Assembly: GCF_017912535.1 (NCBI RefSeq)
Contig: NZ_JAERQK010000001.1
Coordinates: 1-64,000 of the forward strand
DNA: 64,000 nucleotides
Reading direction: 5' to 3'
From: Motiliproteus sediminis
GTDB lineage: Bacteria > Pseudomonadota > Gammaproteobacteria > Pseudomonadales > Balneatricaceae
Shown one piece after another: positions 1 to 6,632 of the stretch. Both the position numbers and the translations under genes were made by a program. Each line of letters starts with the position of its first letter. The stretch's first letter is position 1. The notes under the pieces were generated by a model. That model was not told the origin of the DNA and ran no database searches. It was given only the letters and a program-made list of their open reading frames with translations.

Positions 1-72
1 CACTTGGTCGACAACAGAAAGTTTAAAGGCAAGAGAATAATCGCGCTGGGTGCGCTTACCATTTGATTTCAT
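1..72 (-). CDS. IS3-family transposase OrfA, N-terminal fragment cut by window edge
   Basis: Reading leftward from an ATG at 72, 24 codons remain open to the window edge. The peptide begins MKSNGKRTQRDYSLAFKLSV, which I recognise as the start of IS3-group OrfA proteins (the helix-turn-helix DNA-binding half of the transposase). A strong ribosome site, GGGAGGTG, lies just upstream. The rest of the element lies outside the window, so it cannot be told whether the element is intact. The family call rests on a short peptide plus the terminal sequence next to it. Confidence 0.7.
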   Translation of the reverse strand, partial: MKSNGKRTQRDYSLAFKLSVVDQV

Positions 73-125
73 AACACCTCCCGATTTACTCATCGAAAAG
101 TGTCAACGCTATTCAGGACGGGACA
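73..125 (-). mobile_element. Terminal end of an IS3-type insertion sequence
   Basis: Read on the minus strand, this non-coding tip starts TGTCCCGTCCTGAATAGCG and leads into the transposase start at 72, as expected for the left inverted repeat and leader of an IS3-family element. The boundary near 125 is inferred from that motif. The partner end and any target-site duplication lie outside the window. The element sits directly behind the pckA terminator, a position that should do no harm. Confidence 0.55.
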
Positions 126-134
126 CCAGGAAAC

Positions 135-164
135 AAAAAGCCGGCCTTGGAGGCCGGCTTTTTT
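135..164 (-). terminator. Rho-independent terminator of pckA
   Basis: On the minus strand, GCCGGCCT and AGGCCGGC form an 8-bp GC-rich stem around a 3-base loop, followed by TTTTTG. It lies 15-44 bases after the pckA stop codon. Confidence 0.9.
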
Positions 165-178
165 GATGCCATCGCGAC

Positions 179-1783
179 TTACAGCGTCGGGCCCGCAGCA
201 ACCAGGGCTTTGCCTTCGTCGGTGTCGGTGAAACGCTCGAAGTTTTTGACGAACATGTCCGCCAGCTTCTTGGCTTTGGTTTCCCACTCGCTGGCGTCTG
301 CGTAGGTGTCCTGCGGGTTGAGAATGCCGCTGTCGCAGTCGTGCAGCGCCTGCGGAACGGCCAGATTGAAGAATGGCAGCGTTTTGAATTCTGCTGTTTC
401 AATCGATCCGTCGAGGATTGCATCAATGATGGCACGGGTGTCCTTGATGGAGATCCGCTTGCCGGTACCGTTCCAGCCGGTGTTAACCAGGTAGGCCTGA
501 GCGCCGGAGGCTTCCATCCGCTTGGTCAGGACTTCGGCGTACTTGGTCGGGTGCAGACTCAGGAAGGCGGCACCGAAACAGGAGGAGAAAGTCGGCGTCG
601 GTTCGGTGATGCCGCGCTCAGTGCCGGCCAGCTTGGAGGTGAAGCCGGACAGGAAGTAGTACTGGGTTTGTTCCGGAGTGAGCTTGGAAACCGGCGGCAG
701 CACACCGAAGGCGTCGGCAGTCAGGAAGATCACCTTGGTGGCATGTCCCGCTTTGGAGACCGGCTTGACGATGTTGTCGATGTGGTGAATCGGGTATGAG
801 ACGCGAGTGTTCTCGGTCTTGGAGTTGTCGTCAAAGTCGATCTTGCCGTCGGCCAGAACGGTGACGTTCTCCAGCAGAGCATCACGGCGGATCGCGTTGT
901 AGATATCCGGCTCGTTTTCCTTGCTCAGGTTGATGGTCTTGGCGTAGCAACCCCCTTCGAAGTTGAACACGCCGTTGTCGTCCCAGCCGTGCTCGTCATC
1001 GCCGATCAGCGCGCGCTTGGGATCGGTGGATAGGGTGGTTTTGCCGGTACCGGAGAGACCGAAGAATACGGCTACGTCGCCCTCTTTGCCGACGTTGGCG
1101 GAGCAGTGCATGGAAGCGATTCCCTGCAATGGCAGCAGGTAGTTCATCATCGAGAACATACCTTTCTTCATTTCACCGCCGTACCAGGTGCCGCCGATCA
1201 GCTGCATTCGCTCGGTCAGGTTGAAGGCGACAAAGTTCTCAGAGTTCAGACCCAGCTCCTGCCAGTTCGAACAGGTGGTCTTGGCACCGTTCATCACCAC
1301 GAAGTCGGGCTCAAAGCCCTTGAGCTCGTCCTCGCTAGGACGAATGAACATGTTCTTGACGAAGTGAGCCTGCCAGGCCACTTCAGTCACGAAGCGAACC
1401 TTGAGACGGGTATCTTCGTTGGCGCCGCAGAAGGTATCGACCACGAACAGGCGCTTGCCGGACAGTTGCTTACCCACAACTTTCTTCAGTTCGGCCCAGG
1501 ATTCAGGAGAGAGCGGCTTGTTATCGTTCTTGCCTTGATCAGACCACCATACGGTGTCCCGGGTGGTATCGTCACGAACGATGAATTTGTCCTTGGGGGA
1601 GCGACCGGTAAAAATGCCGGTGTCTACGGATACTGCACCTAGCTCGGTGACCACACCGCGCTCATAGCCTTCGAGGCCCGCCTTGGTTTCTTCTTCGAAC
1701 AGCAGTTCGTAGGAGGGGTTGTAGACTACTTCCAGGGCGTCGTGGATACCGTATTTGCTCAGGTCAAGATCCGAAGGGGTCAT
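179..1783 (-). CDS. pckA: Phosphoenolpyruvate carboxykinase (ATP)
   Basis: Converts oxaloacetate plus ATP to phosphoenolpyruvate and CO2, the entry step of gluconeogenesis, in the cytoplasm. The 534-residue protein has the family's kinase-1a P-loop GLSGTGKTT near residue 245, the metal-binding GDDEHGWDD segment just after it, and the early GRSPKDKF motif. The length is typical. A GTG at 1792 would add three residues, but it overlaps the AGGAGG ribosome site. The ATG at 1783 has that AGGAGG at ideal spacing, so I chose it. The gene stands alone, with its own promoter near 1920-1945 and its own terminator. Confidence 0.97.
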   Translation of the reverse strand: MTPSDLDLSKYGIHDALEVVYNPSYELLFEEETKAGLEGYERGVVTELGAVSVDTGIFTGRSPKDKFIVRDDTTRDTVWWSDQGKNDNKPLSPESWAELKKVVGKQLSGKRLFVVDTFCGANEDTRLKVRFVTEVAWQAHFVKNMFIRPSEDELKGFEPDFVVMNGAKTTCSNWQELGLNSENFVAFNLTERMQLIGGTWYGGEMKKGMFSMMNYLLPLQGIASMHCSANVGKEGDVAVFFGLSGTGKTTLSTDPKRALIGDDEHGWDDNGVFNFEGGCYAKTINLSKENEPDIYNAIRRDALLENVTVLADGKIDFDDNSKTENTRVSYPIHHIDNIVKPVSKAGHATKVIFLTADAFGVLPPVSKLTPEQTQYYFLSGFTSKLAGTERGITEPTPTFSSCFGAAFLSLHPTKYAEVLTKRMEASGAQAYLVNTGWNGTGKRISIKDTRAIIDAILDGSIETAEFKTLPFFNLAVPQALHDCDSGILNPQDTYADASEWETKAKKLADMFVKNFERFTDTDEGKALVAAGPTL

Positions 1784-1917
1784 TGAAGTCACTTCCTCCT
1801 AGTGTGGACTTTATGAAACCGCGTCAATCCGGCTGGGTCTGGGAGTGGTAAGACACCGGGCGGCGGTATAGGCGCCCTGTTGGTCGGGCTTATAATTCGC
1901 TCTCGAAAGAGCCGCGG

Positions 1918-1945
1918 ATTATATACTATTCGTGCGTTTCATCAA
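1918..1945 (-). promoter_or_regulatory. Probable sigma-70 promoter of pckA
   Basis: On the minus strand, TTGATG (1940-1945) and a perfect TATAAT (1918-1923) are separated by 16 bases. The predicted start near 1911 gives a leader of about 128 bases. The leader contains a small hairpin, GCTCTTTCGAGAGC. Inferred from motif match only. Confidence 0.6.
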
Positions 1946-2002
1946 TACAACGAAGCGCGTCTGTTGGTCTATGTGGCAGCGAATTCTCTGGCTTTGTAAG
2001 AA

Positions 2003-2047
2003 ATCGAACACTAAGAAAAATATATTCGACACTCTGCCGTGTTCGAT
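2003..2047. repeat. 9-bp inverted repeat in the pckA-cvfB spacer
   Basis: ATCGAACAC (2003-2011) and GTGTTCGAT (2039-2047) are perfect inverted copies flanking a 27-base AT-rich stretch. A related ATTCGACAC lies between them at 2024-2032. The block is about 60 bp upstream of the pckA -35 box, a sensible place for a regulator site. The rest of the 1784-2086 spacer holds the promoter and a hairpin behind cvfB; I see no gene in it. Confidence 0.45.
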
Positions 2048-2055
2048 TGGCAACA

Positions 2056-2084
2056 ATTGATCTTGTCCCCGCTGGGAGATCAAT
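2056..2084 (-). terminator. Hairpin directly after cvfB, weak terminator candidate
   Basis: ATTGATCT and AGATCAAT form an 8-bp stem around a 13-base loop, starting 3 bases past the cvfB stop codon. The U-tract on the minus strand is poor, so termination efficiency is doubtful. Confidence 0.35.
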
Positions 2085-2086
2085 GA

Positions 2087-2947
2087 TCAGCGCAATTTTA
2101 CTGCGGACGGTGACAAGGTGACCTTGTCGGCTTTTAACAGGCGTCCAAGGGCTCGTTTATAGGCAGCCTTGCTGACGTTGTAGCGGGCGCTGATCGCTGC
2201 CGGCGAGCTTTTGTCAGTAAGGGGGGACTGGCCTCCGTTACGTTGCAGCTCTTCAAGAATTTGTTGGGTAAGATCTTCCCGGGCATCGGTGCCTTGACGC
2301 TGGAGCGCGACATCGATCCGGCCATCGGGGCGGATCTGTTTGATAAAACCGGGTAGTTGCTCGCCTATGCGAACCGGCTTGAACGCATCTCCGCGGAAGA
2401 GCAGCCCCAGGTAGGTGTCGTCGATAACCACTTTATAGCCGAGGTCGGTTCGGCCGCAGACCAGCAGTTGTACTGCCTGTTCCGGCTTGAGTTGTCGTGT
2501 TTCTTCGGAGAGAAAGTCGCGCAGACGGGTGGAACCGGTGAGGCGCTCGGTCTCTTGGTCAAGAAAAAGGTGTACCACGTAGGAGTAGCCGGCCTGCATC
2601 GGCTTGTCCTGTTCGTTGAAAGGCACCAGCAGGTCCTTGGGTAACCCCCAGTCCATAAAAGCCCCCACCCGATTGACATCGGCGACGCGAAGGTAGGCGC
2701 ACTGTCCCAGCTCTATCCGCGGCTTTTCGGTGGTGGCGATCAGACGATCATCGCTGTCATGGTAGATAAACACGTCGAGCTGGTCATCGATGCTGCAGTT
2801 TTCGGGCACTAACCGGTTGGGCAACAGCAGCTCACCCAGCCCCTCTCCATCCAGGTACACACCGAAGCGTGATTCCTTGATCACGCGTAAACGATTGAAG
2901 GTTCCGATCTGTACCACGGTGGCAGGCCTCTCTGAGTAAACTCCCAT
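2087..2947 (-). CDS. cvfB: CvfB-family S1 RNA-binding protein
   Basis: Cytoplasmic RNA-binding protein of the CvfB/YitL family (286 residues, typical length). The N-terminus (VVQIGTFNRLRVIKESRFGVYLD) is the first S1-like strand set. Further S1-type segments follow around DVNRVGAFMDWGLPKDLLVPF and in the middle of the protein. A winged-helix-like tail ends with SARYNVSKAAYKRALGRL, the family's C-terminal DNA/RNA-binding module. In Staphylococcus the homologue affects virulence-factor expression; in gammaproteobacteria the role is little studied. It is transcribed alone, divergently from the coiled-coil gene at 3070. Confidence 0.9.
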   Translation of the reverse strand: MGVYSERPATVVQIGTFNRLRVIKESRFGVYLDGEGLGELLLPNRLVPENCSIDDQLDVFIYHDSDDRLIATTEKPRIELGQCAYLRVADVNRVGAFMDWGLPKDLLVPFNEQDKPMQAGYSYVVHLFLDQETERLTGSTRLRDFLSEETRQLKPEQAVQLLVCGRTDLGYKVVIDDTYLGLLFRGDAFKPVRIGEQLPGFIKQIRPDGRIDVALQRQGTDAREDLTQQILEELQRNGGQSPLTDKSSPAAISARYNVSKAAYKRALGRLLKADKVTLSPSAVKLR

Positions 2948-3069
2948 TTTATCTCTTCAGCGTCGCCGGGGCGACCGCTGCAAGAGGAATGTCCGTGGTA
3001 CTGCTATTTACAACGGCAGTCAGATTCATGACTATCTGTTGATCCGAACCGTTATAAAGGGTTAGAGGC

Positions 3070-3750
3070 GTGGATCTGTTGATGTATGGAGCGATGGTGG
3101 TGCTGGCAGGGGCTGCCGGCTATTTTGGTGGGCGCTGGCACGGTGCGCATTTGCTGGCGTCACTAAAGCAACAGCTTGCTCACGACACTGAGAAATTTAT
3201 GGGCATGCTGGAAGAGCGTAATGAGGATTACACCCGCTACAAAAGTAATCATGCCGACCAGACCCGCGAACTGCGGCGATTGGAAGTGGAACTCGATAAA
3301 GCGGCACAGCGGCTGCAGAGTCAGCAAGAAGGTGAGCAGGCGCTGAAAGAGCAACTGGCCGAGCAGGATGAACGGCTACAGAAATTCAAAAGCGTGGCGG
3401 AAAAATGGAGTGAAGAGCGAGCCGATCTGCTGGCAACGCAAGGCAAGCTGCAGGCGGATATCGAACACCAGCAGCGCGAGTTTGCTCAGGTTCAGGGGCG
3501 CGTGCGGTCGCTGGAAGAGCGTTTTGAAACGGCGGTTAAAGAGAAGGCTACGCTGCAGGAGCAGTTGGTAAGTAAAGAACGGGAGGCGCGCGAACATCAG
3601 CGTCAGGCGCAAAAACTCGAGGATAGCCATGAGGCAAGCGAGTTTACCCTGTCGCAACTACGCGTGGCCAAAGAGGAGTTGGCCACACGCGTTGCCTACG
3701 CCGAGGGTCAACTGGAAGCGTTAAAAAATGTCAGGAGCGAGGCTCAATAG
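3070..3750 (+). CDS. Membrane-anchored coiled-coil protein, unknown function
   Basis: I do not recognise a named family. One hydrophobic segment at residues 5-20 (AMVVLAGAAGYFGG) is followed by about 200 residues of nearly continuous coiled coil rich in Glu, Gln, Lys and Arg (for example ELRRLEVELDKAAQRLQSQQ). The layout suggests a single inner-membrane anchor with a long cytoplasmic or periplasmic rod, as in structural or envelope scaffold proteins. The start is either GTG 3070 or ATG 3082; the hydrophobic segment is kept either way. The 3' end overlaps the convergent gene at 3731 by 20 bases. Confidence 0.75.
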   Translation: MDLLMYGAMVVLAGAAGYFGGRWHGAHLLASLKQQLAHDTEKFMGMLEERNEDYTRYKSNHADQTRELRRLEVELDKAAQRLQSQQEGEQALKEQLAEQDERLQKFKSVAEKWSEERADLLATQGKLQADIEHQQREFAQVQGRVRSLEERFETAVKEKATLQEQLVSKEREAREHQRQAQKLEDSHEASEFTLSQLRVAKEELATRVAYAEGQLEALKNVRSEAQ

Positions 3751-4459
3751 CAACGCGACTATCTTCTGCGCCGCCAACGGTGAGATAGCGCCATTTGTGG
3801 GTTAGCAGAAACTGCACGAAGGGCTTCGGGTCGGTCAGTCCGGTCAGGTGGAGGTAGCACTTGGTCGCAAAACGCTCGGGTGCGAAGGCCATGTATACTT
3901 CGCTGATGACATCGTTCACTTCCCAGGCTCCGACCCCTGCGGCGTCGATCACCTGCTGACGTTTAATGGTGGGTAATACCGCCATCTGTGTGGCATGCGC
4001 CAGGTACTCTTGGGCGGCATTGCTGATCTCCTCAAGACGGGTGTTTTGTTGCACCACCGCATGCGCGATTTCATGGGCAATGATCCCTAGATAATGCGCT
4101 TCATCAAGAGGTTGTTCATAGATGGTCGGTCGTGCCAGCGACCTCCTGATCGCGGACAGCGACATGATCCGTGCGATGTCGTCGGTGCGGTCATAGCTAC
4201 CGTAAATCGGGTGCCCTTTGGTGGCCAAGGGGTGTTCCTCAACAGCAACCTTGATCGGCCGCTTGGCCGTCAATCCCAGCGATTGCAGGAATTTCAGTGC
4301 TGATGCGGCTCCGCTGCACAGGGCGCCGCGGTCTTCGCGGCGCACTTCATGCTGAAACAGGATCTTTGCTTCCGGACAGCTGATGGCTGCGGCCGTAACC
4401 ATCTGGATCGGTAGCAGTATCAAGCTCATAGTTAAGCCAGTAGCTTGCATAAAGCGCAT
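3731..4459 (-). CDS. Secreted HExxH-motif protein (DUF6639-like)
   Basis: The N-terminus carries a signal peptide ending near TAAA, so export to the periplasm is expected. Around residue 125 the sequence LGIIAHEIAHAVVQQ contains HEIAH, the zinc-binding motif of gluzincin-type peptidases. A Glu-rich helix (EYLAHATQMAV) follows and could supply a third ligand. Two cysteines (SCPEAK, ALCSG) may form a disulfide. I assign DUF6639 from general resemblance only; peptidase activity is inferred. It is divergent from the electron-transfer operon starting at 4690 and shares its 230-base promoter region. Confidence 0.8.
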   Translation of the reverse strand: MRFMQATGLTMSLILLPIQMVTAAAISCPEAKILFQHEVRREDRGALCSGAASALKFLQSLGLTAKRPIKVAVEEHPLATKGHPIYGSYDRTDDIARIMSLSAIRRSLARPTIYEQPLDEAHYLGIIAHEIAHAVVQQNTRLEEISNAAQEYLAHATQMAVLPTIKRQQVIDAAGVGAWEVNDVISEVYMAFAPERFATKCYLHLTGLTDPKPFVQFLLTHKWRYLTVGGAEDSRVAIEPRS

Positions 4460-4552
4460 AGCATGGTGCCGGTTGACGGGTTATTAAACGAAGTATAGGG
4501 CTGGATGTGTGGTTATTGATAAAAGGCAGTTTTATGTCTGATAAGTTTTTGT

Positions 4553-4591
4553 TTGATAAAGATAAAATCGGGTATAAACTGAGTCTAATAT
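4553..4591 (+). promoter_or_regulatory. FNR-like class II promoter of the porin-cytochrome operon
   Basis: TTGATAAAGATAAA (4553-4566) matches the FNR/Anr consensus TTGAT-N4-ATCAA at 9 of 10 positions. A -10-like TAATAT lies at 4586-4591, giving a start near 4599 with the FNR site centred about 40 bases upstream, the classic class II spacing. A second half-site TTGAT is at 4516. Anaerobic activation of the operon is inferred. Confidence 0.55.
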
Positions 4592-4689
4592 TTGGAGTTG
4601 ATTTAGAGTTGTTTCTCTGCAGAACATAAAAATGGGTCTATTCTTTCCCAGATGATAAATCTTGCACGATCTCTTTTGAGGGGTGATTT

Positions 4690-5016
4690 ATGAAGATGCG
4701 CACCATCGTCGTCGCCATGTCTACAGTTCTGGTAATGGGTTCCGTACAGCCTGCTATGGCTATAAATGTTCAGAAAACCCTGCAAAAACAGGGTTGTCTG
4801 AAGTGTCACGCCATTTCTCGTAAGAAAGACGGACCCTCGATCAAGGAGATTGCGGAGAAATACCGCGAGCAGGAAAACGGTGCTGTTGCACTCCGGGAGC
4901 ACCTTACCAGTGAGCCGGAGATCGAGGTCGACGGTAAAAAAGAGAAGCACAAAAAGTTTGAAGCTGACGAGCCGAGTGATCTCGACGCTGTCGTCGAATG
5001 GGTTTTATCCAAGTAA
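4690..5016 (+). CDS. Monoheme cytochrome c lacking an obvious Met ligand
   Basis: A small periplasmic c-type cytochrome (108 residues): signal peptide ending AMA, then one heme site CLKCH near residue 36. The fold signature KKDGPSIKEIAEKYREQ resembles class I c551-type cytochromes. The usual Met-bearing loop is replaced by a charged stretch (EIEVDGKKEKHKKFEADE), and no methionine remains in the mature protein. The His in that loop is the best candidate sixth ligand, which would imply a low-potential heme. First gene of the 4690-8618 operon; GAGGGG is a good ribosome site. It probably shuttles electrons between the tetraheme and decaheme partners. Confidence 0.85.
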   Translation: MKMRTIVVAMSTVLVMGSVQPAMAINVQKTLQKQGCLKCHAISRKKDGPSIKEIAEKYREQENGAVALREHLTSEPEIEVDGKKEKHKKFEADEPSDLDAVVEWVLSK

Positions 5017-5041
5017 CGCCGTCTTGTTGAGGGATTAGCTT

Positions 5042-5605
5042 ATGTGGCGTAGGGCACGCGAATGGGTCGCTAAGTACGGTGTCGTACCGCTGCTTATTGC
5101 AGTGCTGGTGGGCGCAGGGGGTGTCGTTGCGGGTAACGCAGCGCTGGAATGGACCAATACCGAATCCTTTTGCATCTCGTGCCACGAGATGAAAGACAAC
5201 GCTTACGCGGAATACAAAGAAACCATCCATGACCAAAACCGGTCCGGTAAGCGGGCCACCTGTCCGGATTGCCACGTGCCGAAAGAGTTCTTCGCTAAAA
5301 TCTGGCGGAAAACGGTGGCGACCAAAGAGCTCTATTACCACCTGACCGGTAAGCTCGATACGCCGGAGAAGTATGAAGAACATCGCTACGAAATGGCGCT
5401 GAACGAGTGGAAGCGGCTCAAGGCCAATGATTCCCGCGAGTGTCGCAACTGCCATGACCAGAATGCGATGTCGGAAGACAAGCAGACGCCGGAAACGGTT
5501 GATCGTCATACCAAGGGCTTCGCAGAAGGAAAAACCTGCATCGACTGTCATTTTGCCATCGCGCATTTTGAACCGGACGGCGAGCTGGCACCGGAAGATT
5601 TGTAA
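5042..5605 (+). CDS. NapC/NirT/CymA-type membrane tetraheme cytochrome c
   Basis: A quinol-oxidising (or quinone-reducing) inner-membrane cytochrome. One N-terminal membrane helix (residues 13-33) anchors a periplasmic domain with four heme sites: CISCH, CPDCH, CRNCH and CIDCH. The first is followed by EMKDNAYAEYKETIH, the family's quinone-site region. Length 187, as for CymA/NapC. Twenty-five bases after the monoheme cytochrome and 76 before the decaheme gene. In MtrCAB-type chains CymA feeds MtrA; in iron oxidisers the same protein family takes electrons inward. Direction cannot be read from sequence. Confidence 0.93.
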   Translation: MWRRAREWVAKYGVVPLLIAVLVGAGGVVAGNAALEWTNTESFCISCHEMKDNAYAEYKETIHDQNRSGKRATCPDCHVPKEFFAKIWRKTVATKELYYHLTGKLDTPEKYEEHRYEMALNEWKRLKANDSRECRNCHDQNAMSEDKQTPETVDRHTKGFAEGKTCIDCHFAIAHFEPDGELAPEDL

Positions 5606-5681
5606 AAGGTAAGTTTGTTCTAGGAAGTAAAACAAAGCGCCGGGGCCTATAGGTCGGCGCATAAACAGGAAGGGGATCTGT

Positions 5682-6617
5682 ATGAAAACGTTGCGCGTTC
5701 GGCGAAGCTGGCTGAGCGGGTCGTTGTTGGCATTATTGTGTCTGTCGACGCTACCGGCCGTTTCATTTGCCGCAGAGGATGAACGGGGAGATTTGGTACT
5801 GAAAGAAGACGCCAAATGCACCCGTTGCCACGATGAATATGAGCTTTATCCGGTGCTTTCCATCGGTAAAACCAAGCACGGCACCATGGCCGATGGCCGT
5901 ACCCCGTCCTGTACCAGTTGCCACGGTGATAGCCAGGCGCATATCGATGGTTCGGAAACCGAGTCAGAGCGCCCGCTGGTTGACGTTCAGTTTGGTGCCA
6001 AATCGCCTACGCCGGTAGCTGATCGAAACGCTACCTGTCAGAGCTGCCACAAGGGTGGTGAGCGAATGCACTGGGGAACCAGTACTCACAATGCCAATGA
6101 CGTGGCCTGCACCTCCTGTCACCAGGTCCACACCGAGCATGACAAGGTGCGCGTTCGTCAGGACCAGGCTGAAGTCTGCTTCAACTGCCACAAGCAGCAA
6201 CGGATGGACATTAACAAGTTCAGCCGTCACCCGGTCGAAGAGGGCAAGGTGGTTTGCTCAGACTGCCACAACGCCCACGGCTCCGCCGGACCCAAGAATA
6301 TGGTTCGGGACAGCGTGGTTGAAACCTGTTATCAGTGTCATGCCGAAAAGCGGGGCCCCTTTATCTGGGACCACATGCCGGTGACCGAAGATTGCGGCAA
6401 CTGCCATAACCCCCACGGCTCTAATATCGCCGGCATGCTGAAAGCGCGTCAGCCGATGCTCTGTCAGCAGTGCCACGAGGGTACCAGCCACCGCGGCCAT
6501 GTGCCGGAAGTTGATGGGCGCTACACCGCCGGTCGTGGCTGCCTCAACTGCCACACCAATATTCATGGCAGTAACAACCCCACAGCGAACCGCGAATCGC
6601 GGTCGATGCGGCGCTAA
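5682..6617 (+). CDS. MtrA/DmsE-type decaheme cytochrome c
   Basis: A periplasmic decaheme cytochrome that conducts electrons through the outer membrane inside an MtrB-type barrel. I count exactly ten CxxCH sites (CTRCH, CTSCH, CQSCH, CTSCH, CFNCH, CSDCH, CYQCH, CGNCH, CQQCH, CLNCH) spread from residue 46 to 292. A signal peptide ends at SFAAE. The 311-residue length and the repeated HNPHGS/HNAHGS segments match the MtrA/DmsE/PioA family. The gene lies 15 bases before the barrel gene, the invariant partner. Family membership is certain; whether it works in reduction (Mtr, Dms) or oxidation (Mto, Pio) is open. Confidence 0.95.
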   Translation: MKTLRVRRSWLSGSLLALLCLSTLPAVSFAAEDERGDLVLKEDAKCTRCHDEYELYPVLSIGKTKHGTMADGRTPSCTSCHGDSQAHIDGSETESERPLVDVQFGAKSPTPVADRNATCQSCHKGGERMHWGTSTHNANDVACTSCHQVHTEHDKVRVRQDQAEVCFNCHKQQRMDINKFSRHPVEEGKVVCSDCHNAHGSAGPKNMVRDSVVETCYQCHAEKRGPFIWDHMPVTEDCGNCHNPHGSNIAGMLKARQPMLCQQCHEGTSHRGHVPEVDGRYTAGRGCLNCHTNIHGSNNPTANRESRSMRR

Positions 6618-6632
6618 CAGGGAGGTTCCGGT

